Source of the DNA: Phycisphaerales bacterium UBA3158 | Lineage (GTDB): Bacteria; Planctomycetota; Phycisphaerae; Phycisphaerales; SM1A02 | Reading direction: 5' to 3' | Length of the DNA stretch: 18,925 bases | NCBI GenBank assembly: GCA_002364555.1 | Contig: DEYM01000043.1 | Location: 1-18,925 of the forward strand | Shown here: one piece after another, positions 1 through 6,653 of the stretch | How positions within the stretch are numbered: the stretch's first letter is position 1 | Layout of the letters: every line of letters begins with the position of its first letter | The notes under the pieces: model-generated | The model's database searches: none | What the model was told of the DNA's origin: nothing | Seen by the model: the letters and a program-made list of their open reading frames with translations, nothing else | Program-made: the position numbers and the translations under genes

Positions 1-297
1 GATGTGATCGCCGTCGAGGCGCTGGAGGGAACTGCCGGCATGATCACTCGCGCAGGTGATCTGTGTCGTCGATCCGGATGGACACTGCTCAAGACATCGA
101 AGGTCGATCACGATCGACGAGCCGATGTGCCGACCATCGGAGTCCAGACGATCCATGAACTCTCCGCTGCGGGCGCGGGCTGCCTGGCACTCGGCACGGG
201 ACGTGTGATACTCATCGATCGACCTGCCGTACTCGCCGCTGCCGACAAGGCCGGGATAGCGATCGTCGGTGTCGCCTCCTCGTGTTCCGAAGGCTGA
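1..297 (+). CDS. lpxI: UDP-2,3-diacylglucosamine diphosphatase LpxI, 3' part only
   Basis: The gene enters from the left edge in frame 1 and only its last 98 codons are present. LpxI hydrolyses UDP-2,3-diacylglucosamine to lipid X in lipid A synthesis, replacing LpxH in many bacteria. The visible part matches the C-terminal catalytic domain of the LpxI/DUF1009 family. It opens with DVIAVEALEGTAGMITRAG, has the KTSKVDHDRRADVPTIG stretch, which carries the family's DRR-D-PT-G pattern, and ends with a VILIDRPAVLAAADKAGIAIVGV-like segment. It stops at TGA 295-297, five bases before the next start codon, so the two genes are probably co-transcribed. The true start and the N-terminal domain lie outside the window. 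In many genomes lpxI sits in an lpxD-fabZ-lpxA cluster; whether that holds here cannot be seen. Confidence 0.85.
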   Translation, partial: DVIAVEALEGTAGMITRAGDLCRRSGWTLLKTSKVDHDRRADVPTIGVQTIHELSAAGAGCLALGTGRVILIDRPAVLAAADKAGIAIVGVASSCSEG

Positions 298-302
298 AGC
301 CC

Positions 303-920
303 ATGACCGGAGAATCAAATCACTCCAATCGAAGATGGGTGTCCCGAGCAGGTGAGAAACTGGATCATGCCCTGGACGTCTTCGAATTGGATGTCGCTGG
401 ATTCCGATGTGCCGACTTCGGCTGCAGCACGGGTGGATTCACCGACTGCCTGCTCCAGAGAGGCGTCGCCCATGTCTTCGCCGTTGACACCGGTTACGGC
501 GTCCTCGATTGGAAACTCAGGCAGGACGAACGCGTGGAGGTGATGGAACGAACCAACGTGATGCATGCTTCATGCCCTGGTGATCCCGTGGACCTGATCG
601 TGATCGACGTGGGCTGGACCCCGCAATCCAAGGTGCTTCCCATTGCCGCCAGGTGGCTCGCCGCTGGTGGACAGGTCATTTCACTCATCAAGCCGCACTA
701 CGAGGTCTCCGCCAGAACTCGCGGACAGGGGCATGCCCGACTGGAGGATCATGAAGCGATCGAGGCCTTCCGGGACACTCTGGATTGCATGCCTGAATGG
801 GGCTGGGAAGTAGTTGCCCACACACCATCCCCCATTCGAGGTGCCAAAAGTGGAAAGGGACGAAAAGGGGCCGGAAATCTCGAGTTTCTGGCCCAAATTC
901 GACCCCTTGCAGCGACTTGA
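303..920 (+). CDS. TlyA/FtsJ-family SAM-dependent rRNA methyltransferase lacking an S4 domain
   Basis: This 205-residue Rossmann methyltransferase most resembles TlyA (2'-O-methylation of 16S and 23S rRNA). Visible are VSRAGEKL (13-20) and the SAM loop FGCSTGGFTDCLLQRG (39-54). Next come DTGYGVLDWKLR, IDVGW (101-105), LIKP (128-131) and NLEFL (192-196). The K-D-K-E tetrad of FtsJ-type 2'-O-methyltransferases fits K19, D102, K130 and E194. TlyA proteins are usually about 240-270 residues with an N-terminal S4 RNA-binding domain. Here the protein begins almost exactly where S4 would end, and no S4 can be added upstream because lpxI ends at 297. I chose ATG 303. GTG 282 is in frame and would add seven residues while overlapping lpxI. 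Neither has a strong ribosome site. The RNA target is unknown. Confidence 0.8.
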   Translation: MTGESNHSNRRWVSRAGEKLDHALDVFELDVAGFRCADFGCSTGGFTDCLLQRGVAHVFAVDTGYGVLDWKLRQDERVEVMERTNVMHASCPGDPVDLIVIDVGWTPQSKVLPIAARWLAAGGQVISLIKPHYEVSARTRGQGHARLEDHEAIEAFRDTLDCMPEWGWEVVAHTPSPIRGAKSGKGRKGAGNLEFLAQIRPLAAT

Positions 921-980
921 AACGGTTCGTTTTTCCCAATGTCCCAAACCCGCTGGAACCCCTCGCGAACAGCTCGTTTG

Positions 981-990
981 CGGTAGAATG
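981..990 (+). promoter_or_regulatory. Candidate -10 region upstream of gyrA
   Basis: The 154-base gap between the methyltransferase and gyrA contains CGGTAGAATG. Its TAGAAT (984-989) matches the bacterial -10 consensus at five of six positions. No convincing -35 hexamer lies 16-18 bases upstream. A near-identical block precedes the STAS gene (3730-3740) and shc (minus strand near 17511-17521), which supports a promoter element. A start about seven bases downstream would give a leader of roughly 80 bases. Nothing else was recognised in this gap. Confidence 0.35.
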
Positions 991-1074
991 ATCGGGCTGT
1001 AATAGACGCGCACGAACCGACCGAAAACACTCGGGCCAAGCTGGCACAGAGAGTGAATCGAGACTCCATAAACG

Positions 1075-3720
1075 ATGACCGAATCTGACAAATCAAAGGA
1101 CGACAACTCGTCCCCAGAGATTTCGAACAATGGCCTCGGCCATGTGATCGAACAACAGATCGACCGGGAACTGCACGACAGTTACCTGACCTATGCGATG
1201 TCCACGATCATGGATCGCGCCCTGCCGGACGTGCGTGATGGCCTCAAGCCTTCACAGCGCCGGATCATGGTGGCGATGAACGATCTGAATCTTTCCCCCG
1301 GACGCAAACATCGTAAATGCGCGAAGATCGCCGGCGATACATCGGGCAACTACCACCCTCATGGCGAATCCGTCATCTACCCGACACTGGTCAATCTCGG
1401 CCAGAACTGGAAGATGCGAGTCATGCTTGTGGACAAGCAGGGCAACTTCGGTTCCATCGATGGCGATCCACCCGCCGCCATGCGATACACCGAGGCTCGA
1501 CTGACTCATGCCGCCAGCGAGATGCTCGACGACCTCAAGCTCGGCACGGTCGACTACGCACCCAACTACGACGAGACCCGTTCAGAACCACTCGTTCTTC
1601 CAGGACGTTTCCCCAACCTGCTCGTCAACGGCTCCAACGGCATCGCCGTGGGCATGGCCTGCTCCATGCCTCCCAACAATGTCACGGAAGTATGCGATGC
1701 GATCATGGCCGTCATCGATGATCCGGACATCGAGATCGAACGCCTGATGGAGATAATGCCCGGGCCCGACTTCCCCACCGGGGGCATCATCGTCGGTCGT
1801 TCCGGAATCGCCCAGGCGGCCGTGCATGGACGTGGACGCATCAGGGTTCGAGGCAAGGTGTCTCACGAGACGATTGGTCGTCGTGAAGCTCTGGTCATCA
1901 ACGAGATCCCCTATCAGGTCGTGCAGAACAACCTCATCGAGAAGATGGTCGATGCTGCCAAGAATGGTCGAATCGACGGCATTGCCGACATCAAGAATCT
2001 CTCCGGCAAGTCCCATCGAACCAGAATCGTCGTCTACCTCAAGAAGAATGCGGATCCCGATGTCGTCGAGAAGCAGATCTATCGACACACGCCCTTGCAG
2101 ACGACCTTCTCGATAATCAACATCGCGCTTGATCGAAATCGGCCGAGAACACTCGGACTCAAGCCTCTGATCCGTTGCTACATCAACCACAGACGCAATG
2201 TCATCCGTCGACGCACCGAGCACCTCCTCAGGGAAGCCCGGAAACAGGCGCACCGACTTGAAGGACTGATCCTCGCCGTCTGTGATGTGGATGAGGTGAT
2301 TCGACTGATTCGCGCAAGCCAAACCCGCGAAGAGGCCATTGCCTCGCTCATGGAACGCAGCTTCGTCATCTCCTCCAGTCACGACTACGCCCCGCAGGTG
2401 CCGGAGATCCTGCTGAAGCGTTCGCAGGAAGGCGATGGCATTCTGCTGACCCGTGTCCAGGCTGAAGCGATCGGTGCACTTCGACTCATTCAACTGGTCG
2501 GACTCGAGATCGAGAAACTGACCGCCGAATACCAGGGCCTGCTCGAGGAGATCGAGGAATTCGAATCCATTCTCGGCAGCGAGGAGCGTGTCCTGACCAT
2601 GATTCGAGAGGATTGCCTCTCCATCAGGGAACGATTCGGCACGCCACGCCTGACCGATATCCAGGATGCCGAGGAAGACGGCTTCGACATGGGCGAGTTG
2701 ATCGCCGAGCATGATGTCGTCGTGACCATCTCGCACGAGGGATACATCAAGCGGGTCCCGCTCGATACCTATCGGGAGCAGGGACGCGGTGGCCGGGGAA
2801 TCAAGGGCGCCGGCACTCGTGACGAGGATTTCATCGAGCATCTGTTCGCATCATCGAGTCATGACGATCTGCTCTGCTTCACGGACACGGGCAGGGTCTT
2901 CAAGCTCAAGGTCTGGCAGGTTCCGGAAATGTCCCGTACCAGCCAGGGCCGTGCGATCGTCAATCTCCTCAGACTCAAGGAGGGTGAGCGAGTCGTCGCC
3001 TTCCTGAGCATCAAGGACTTCGAGAAGGGAGAGAACTATCTCTTCTTCGCAACCGCCTCGGGTCGAGTCAAACGAACCGCCCTCACCGACTATCGCAACG
3101 TGAACGTGGCCGGAATCAACGCCATCAATCTCCGTGAGAACGATGAGTTGATCGGAATCGTCCAGACCCATGGAAACGACGAGGTCCTCCTCGCCACGGC
3201 GACGGGCATGTCCATTCGATTCAACGAGAACGATGCGAGAGTGATGGGCCGTACGGCATCGGGCGTCAAGGGCATATCACTGGCAGCGGACGATCATGTC
3301 GTCGGACTGGTTCGTGTCGCCGACGATGCCGATCTCCTGACCGTCACCGAGAACGGATACGGCAAACGAACACCCATGACGGAATATCTCGTCCATTCAG
3401 AGGATGGAACCGTCCGGTCCCAGAGCCGCGCCGGCAAGGGACGACGGGATATCCGGACAACCGACCGCAATGGTCGCGTCGTCTCGATTCGATGTCTTGA
3501 GGACAACGAGAGCATCATCCTGGTCAGTTCAGGTGGCATGCTTGTCAGGATTCCCGGCGATTCCATCAGCCAGATCGGCCGGAATACCATGGGCGTCAGA
3601 CTGGTGAATCTCAAATCCGAAGATGTCGTCGTCGCCACCGCCAAGGTATTCGATACCGAAGACGATGAGCAGCCTGATCAAGAAGCTGCCGCTAGCACAG
3701 CAGAACCCGAATCCACCTGA
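1075..3720 (+). CDS. gyrA: DNA gyrase subunit A
   Basis: GyrA is the DNA-cleaving subunit of the type IIA topoisomerase that introduces negative supercoils using ATP hydrolysed by GyrB. The 881-residue length is normal for the family. The N-terminal breakage-reunion domain is complete (SYLTYAMSTIMDRALPDVRD, then GLKPSQRR). The catalytic tyrosine is Y138 in AMRYTEARL, equivalent to E. coli Tyr122. The C-terminal beta-pinwheel carries QGRGGRG (569-575), the GyrA box, which favours GyrA over ParC. The tail is acidic (DTEDDEQPDQEAA). In the quinolone region the E. coli Ser83 position is serine (S99) and the Asp87 position is proline (P103). The start is ATG 1075; only weak purine-rich sequence lies upstream. 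gyrB is not next to it. Confidence 0.97.
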   Translation: MTESDKSKDDNSSPEISNNGLGHVIEQQIDRELHDSYLTYAMSTIMDRALPDVRDGLKPSQRRIMVAMNDLNLSPGRKHRKCAKIAGDTSGNYHPHGESVIYPTLVNLGQNWKMRVMLVDKQGNFGSIDGDPPAAMRYTEARLTHAASEMLDDLKLGTVDYAPNYDETRSEPLVLPGRFPNLLVNGSNGIAVGMACSMPPNNVTEVCDAIMAVIDDPDIEIERLMEIMPGPDFPTGGIIVGRSGIAQAAVHGRGRIRVRGKVSHETIGRREALVINEIPYQVVQNNLIEKMVDAAKNGRIDGIADIKNLSGKSHRTRIVVYLKKNADPDVVEKQIYRHTPLQTTFSIINIALDRNRPRTLGLKPLIRCYINHRRNVIRRRTEHLLREARKQAHRLEGLILAVCDVDEVIRLIRASQTREEAIASLMERSFVISSSHDYAPQVPEILLKRSQEGDGILLTRVQAEAIGALRLIQLVGLEIEKLTAEYQGLLEEIEEFESILGSEERVLTMIREDCLSIRERFGTPRLTDIQDAEEDGFDMGELIAEHDVVVTISHEGYIKRVPLDTYREQGRGGRGIKGAGTRDEDFIEHLFASSSHDDLLCFTDTGRVFKLKVWQVPEMSRTSQGRAIVNLLRLKEGERVVAFLSIKDFEKGENYLFFATASGRVKRTALTDYRNVNVAGINAINLRENDELIGIVQTHGNDEVLLATATGMSIRFNENDARVMGRTASGVKGISLAADDHVVGLVRVADDADLLTVTENGYGKRTPMTEYLVHSEDGTVRSQSRAGKGRRDIRTTDRNGRVVSIRCLEDNESIILVSSGGMLVRIPGDSISQIGRNTMGVRLVNLKSEDVVVATAKVFDTEDDEQPDQEAAASTAEPEST

Positions 3721-3729
3721 TCGCGGAGT

Positions 3730-3740
3730 CGGTTAGGATG
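3730..3740 (+). promoter_or_regulatory. Candidate -10 region upstream of the STAS-exbD-tonB unit
   Basis: CGGTTAGGATG lies ten bases after the gyrA stop codon. It contains TAGGAT (3734-3739), and differs from the block upstream of shc (CGGTTAGAATG) at one base. No clear -35 box is visible. It would give the three-gene unit its own promoter, with a leader of about 35 bases. Confidence 0.3.
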
Positions 3741-3749
3741 AAATCGCAA

Positions 3750-3768
3750 TTCCGGCAGTAGTCCGGAA
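3750..3768 (+). repeat. Small perfect hairpin just before the STAS ribosome site
   Basis: TTCCGG (3750-3755) and CCGGAA (3763-3768) are perfect inverted arms around a seven-base loop. The run of T expected of an intrinsic terminator is absent. The hairpin ends directly at the Shine-Dalgarno sequence GGGAG (3770-3774), seven bases before ATG 3782. It may therefore affect translation or mRNA stability, or be a weak gyrA end signal. The role is inferred. Confidence 0.4.
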
Positions 3769-3781
3769 AGGGAGAGCCGCA

Positions 3782-4138
3782 ATGGCCTTGAATGCCTGGT
3801 CCGACACGATCATGATCGCTGAACTCAACGACGAGCCCATGTTCTCCGAGGACATGGACAACTTGATCCAGCAGCTTCGAACACTTCGAGAGAGCAAGGA
3901 TCAGGTTCCCGACGTCATCGTCGATCTTCAGAATGTCGCCACAGTCAACTCGTCCAATCTGGCTGCCCTGCTCACAGCCCGTGAGCTGCTCGAGAAATCC
4001 GAACCCAAGCAGAGGCTCATCATCTGCAGCGTCAGTGATGGAATCTGGACGGCGCTGCTGGCAACGGGACTTGATCGGATCTTCGCCTTCAGCGAGAACG
4101 TCACGACGGCTCTGGCCACGTTGCAGTTGGACCTCTAG
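3782..4138 (+). CDS. STAS-domain protein (anti-sigma factor antagonist type)
   Basis: This 118-residue single-domain protein fits the STAS fold of SpoIIAA/RsbV-like regulators. Such proteins bind anti-sigma kinases and are switched by serine phosphorylation. The key segment is VIVDLQNVATVNSSNLAALL (45-64). The serine phosphorylated in SpoIIAA (in DSSGLG) corresponds to S57/S58 here, although the usual Asp is Asn and the usual Gly is also Asn. The end, GLDRIFAFSENVTTALA, resembles the last STAS helix. A good ribosome site (GGGAG, 3770-3774) supports the start. It is followed after 18 bases by exbD on the same strand, so it is probably the first gene of a unit with exbD and the tonB-like gene. 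No kinase or phosphatase partner is in the window. The role in this operon is unknown. Confidence 0.8.
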   Translation: MALNAWSDTIMIAELNDEPMFSEDMDNLIQQLRTLRESKDQVPDVIVDLQNVATVNSSNLAALLTARELLEKSEPKQRLIICSVSDGIWTALLATGLDRIFAFSENVTTALATLQLDL

Positions 4139-4156
4139 CGGTCGCGAGACCCTCTC

Positions 4157-4591
4157 ATGCTCAAGCTTCGCAGGCAAGAAACGGAACCCCGAATCGAGTT
4201 GATGCCGTTGATCGACGTCATCTTCCTGATCCTGACGTTCTTCATCTACGCCATGGTCCTCATGGTTCGGGTCGACATGCTGCCGGTCCCCCTGGAAAGC
4301 TACGGTTCCTCTGAAGAACCCTCGTCCACACCTGCGGTAGGTGTGACGCTGCGGCTTGACGGCAACATCTACGTCGGGCATGACCAGGTCACGATCGACG
4401 AGGTCCTTCCGGCGCTCAAGGATGTGATGGATTCCGAACCGGGCACCATCGTCTACATGGTGATGGAGGCAGGCAATGGCACGGTTGACCGTGGACCGCT
4501 TCTCACCTCTCTCTGGGATCGCCTGCATCTGGCCGGCATCGACATCCAGCTCGTCGGGCAGGACAGGGAATCCGGGAGTACGACGCCATGA
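4157..4591 (+). CDS. exbD: ExbD/TolR-family biopolymer transport protein
   Basis: ExbD/TolR proteins form, with ExbB/TolQ, the proton-driven motor that energises TonB or TolA in the inner membrane. This protein has 144 residues, the usual size. It has a short cytoplasmic N-terminus, one membrane helix (about 17-37) and a periplasmic domain. IELMPLIDVIFLILTFFI carries the conserved, functionally essential membrane aspartate at D20. The periplasmic part includes VGVTLRLDGNIYVGHDQVT and a C-terminal GIDIQLVG strand, as in the family. The stop codon overlaps the start of the tonB-like gene (ATGA at 4588-4591), which indicates translational coupling. No exbB/tolQ gene flanks it on either side: upstream are a STAS gene and gyrA, downstream surE on the other strand. 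Confidence 0.88.
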   Translation: MLKLRRQETEPRIELMPLIDVIFLILTFFIYAMVLMVRVDMLPVPLESYGSSEEPSSTPAVGVTLRLDGNIYVGHDQVTIDEVLPALKDVMDSEPGTIVYMVMEAGNGTVDRGPLLTSLWDRLHLAGIDIQLVGQDRESGSTTP

Positions 4592-5835
4592 TCGATCGCG
4601 AACGATTGATCATCTGGGGTGCCCTGATCATCTCGATCGCGATCCATCTGTTCATTCTGCTTCCCGGACTCGTCGAGGCCTCCTCACCGGAACAGAAGAT
4701 CGAGGAGGAGGAGTACCTTCTCAACAAATCGGAATTCAAGAAGCAGGAAGAGGAAGAAGAGGAGAAGCTGGAACTTGGCATCGATGACTCCGAGGCATCG
4801 ACGCTTACATGGATCGGCTACAAGGAATATCAGGAGCACATGGCGAGACTCGCCGATGTGGAACAGGCAGAGCTCCAGGCCGGATCAGCCATGCCTTTGT
4901 CCGGCGGCGCCCCCGCCGCACCCGACAGGCCGGAGGTCACGCCTCAGCAACCGACAGAACCAACACCCGAGACGGCCCAACCGTCCAGCGAACCCTCCAC
5001 TACGCCTGCCGAACAGGAGACGCCCGCTTCCAATGCGCCGGTGGAGGAACAACCGATCGATTCCGCCACCGGACCGAAATCGACCGACAAATCCGACACC
5101 CCGCCACCTCCGGGTGGTCTTCCGAAGCTGCCCGAGGGACCAGCACCTCCGGGTGAGACGAGCATTCCCCTTCAGGGTGTCGAATCGAAGCAGCCCGACG
5201 AAGCGCTTCCCGAGTCGACCTCCGAAGAGCAGACTCCTCCGGTCGCCAATCCGAAACCTTCGGAGTCCCCCGCTTCGGAGAAGCAGGAACCCAAACCCGA
5301 AGCTACTCCTCAAGAGACGAAACAAACGGAATCGAAGGAGCCCAAGCCTCCAGTCCAGCCCACTCCTCCGGTGGCACCATCGAAAGCCGGCCCCGGCGGC
5401 ACAGCCGGTGCAGGCCCGCCTGTTCCCGATTCCTCTCCTGCCAGAGACGAGACGGACGACAAGCTCCCGCCCAAACCGGATGCGGCCAAGTCCGATTCCT
5501 CCGCCACTTCGACCGTGAAGGTCCCGCTGAAGGATTGGAAGAAGGGCAAGCCGATCGCCGCCTCGGGGCTTCGTCTCTATCCTCGTCGCCCGACGTTCAC
5601 GGCCCTTCAGGGTGTGACTGCGGGAGGCAGCAAGAATCTGTTCGTGCGATTCGAGTTCGGATCGAACGGCAAACCCGCCAAGGTCACCCTGGTCCGAGGC
5701 ACTGGAATCATGGCGCTCGATCGGACGTTCACTGCCAGCTTCTATCAGTGGCGAGCCAGTGGCAAGCAGCTGAAGAAACTCAAGAAGGGCGAACGTATTC
5801 CGGTCCAGCTCGAGATCGTCCTCACCGTCAACTGA
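4588..5835 (+). CDS. TonB-like energy-transducing protein with long acidic and proline-rich spacer
   Basis: This 415-residue protein has the TonB layout. One N-terminal membrane helix (about 7-28) is followed by a long low-complexity periplasmic spacer and a C-terminal TonB-like domain (about 328-415). The helix reads IISIAIHLFILL and places S16 and H20 exactly where E. coli TonB has its functional Ser16 and His20. After the helix comes a glutamate-rich patch (about 35-62). Next is a segment with TWIGYKEYQEHMARLADVEQ, then roughly 200 residues rich in Pro, Glu, Thr and Ser. The end, NLFVRFEFGSNGKPAKVTLV then ALDRTF, fits the TonB C-terminal pattern of strand, DG-like turn, strand and ALD helix. 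It overlaps exbD by four bases. No TonB-dependent receptor is in the window. A TolA-like role is an alternative. Confidence 0.78.
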   Translation: MIDRERLIIWGALIISIAIHLFILLPGLVEASSPEQKIEEEEYLLNKSEFKKQEEEEEEKLELGIDDSEASTLTWIGYKEYQEHMARLADVEQAELQAGSAMPLSGGAPAAPDRPEVTPQQPTEPTPETAQPSSEPSTTPAEQETPASNAPVEEQPIDSATGPKSTDKSDTPPPPGGLPKLPEGPAPPGETSIPLQGVESKQPDEALPESTSEEQTPPVANPKPSESPASEKQEPKPEATPQETKQTESKEPKPPVQPTPPVAPSKAGPGGTAGAGPPVPDSSPARDETDDKLPPKPDAAKSDSSATSTVKVPLKDWKKGKPIAASGLRLYPRRPTFTALQGVTAGGSKNLFVRFEFGSNGKPAKVTLVRGTGIMALDRTFTASFYQWRASGKQLKKLKKGERIPVQLEIVLTVN

Positions 5836-5847
5836 CGCGGCGGTTTC

Positions 5848-6636
5848 TCACGAACCGAAGACGTCTCGCCAGCTCTGCATTCGAGATTCATCCGTCATGA
5901 TGTAGCTCAATGGCGTCACGCTGATGTGGCCATCGAGCACGACCTCCACATCGGAACCTGGTGCCGTATGCTGGAAGTTGAGTCCACTTCCCGCAGCCCA
6001 GTAGTAGACCTGGCCGTCGGGGCTCACGCGACGCTCGTAATCCTCCTCCAGAGGTGCGCTGTTCATGCCCACGACATGAACGGCGGGCATCGGCATACCC
6101 TCGCTTTCCGTCTTTGGAAGATTTATGTTCACGACTTCATGGGGATCGAGTGTCTTCTCGAGCACACGATCGATGACCGTTCTGGCTATCTCGGCGGCGC
6201 GTGCCCACTGCGTCTTTGGACGATCCCTCATGAGCAGGCTCACTGCAATCGAGGGTACCCCGAGAAAGGCCGATTCCACCGCTGCGGCGACGGTTCCGGA
6301 GTAGATGACGTTGATGCCGATGTTGGCTCCACTGTTCATCCCACTGATGGTCAGATCCGGTCTTGTGCCCTCGCCGAAACGTTCTTCCCAGAGAGACCGC
6401 ATCGCAAGCTTCACGCAGTCCGCGGGTCGCCCGTCGATCGCCGTACCCTTGACTCCGGGTAGCATCTCGACATCCTGCACCATCAATGGTTCGGTGTAGG
6501 TGATGCCGTGACTGGTCGCGGACTGGACCGTCTTGGGAGCGAACACGACAAGTTCACCAAGACCTTCCAGGGCCTTGTAGAGCGCCTTGATGCCGGGGGC
6601 CATGATTCCATCATCGTTCGTCAGCAGAATTCTCAT
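5848..6636 (-). CDS. surE: 5'/3'-nucleotidase SurE
   Basis: SurE is a metal-dependent phosphatase that removes phosphate from nucleoside monophosphates and is linked to stationary-phase survival. The 262 residues match the family. MRILLTNDDG gives the metal-binding pair D8-D9. QSATS gives the metal-ligand serine S39. SGMNSGANIG (98-107) supplies the conserved Asn, and VIYSGTVAAAVESAFLGVPS follows as in known SurE proteins. A good ribosome site, AAGGGAAG (6643-6650 on the minus strand), six bases before the ATG supports the start. It follows the glycosyltransferase gene on the same strand by 17 bases, so the two are probably one unit. It converges with tonB, with only 12 bases between the stop codons. 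In many proteobacteria surE neighbours pcm, nlpD and rpoS; none is here. Confidence 0.95.
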   Translation of the reverse strand: MRILLTNDDGIMAPGIKALYKALEGLGELVVFAPKTVQSATSHGITYTEPLMVQDVEMLPGVKGTAIDGRPADCVKLAMRSLWEERFGEGTRPDLTISGMNSGANIGINVIYSGTVAAAVESAFLGVPSIAVSLLMRDRPKTQWARAAEIARTVIDRVLEKTLDPHEVVNINLPKTESEGMPMPAVHVVGMNSAPLEEDYERRVSPDGQVYYWAAGSGLNFQHTAPGSDVEVVLDGHISVTPLSYIMTDESRMQSWRDVFGS

Positions 6637-6653
6637 GCGCTACTTCCCTTGTA

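Noticed and set aside
1582..2841. A 419-codon open frame on the minus strand inside gyrA
   Set aside because: It lies wholly antisense to a well-conserved gyrase domain, shows no family motifs, and its composition mirrors the codon structure of the sense gene.
4880..5500. Proline, threonine and glutamate-rich stretch in the tonB-like gene as a tandem repeat
   Set aside because: No fixed repeat unit or period is visible; it is ordinary low-complexity TonB spacer.
5841..5857. Small inverted repeat CGGTT/AACCG between tonB and surE as a two-way terminator
   Set aside because: The stem is only five pairs, overlaps the surE stop codon and has no T run on either side.
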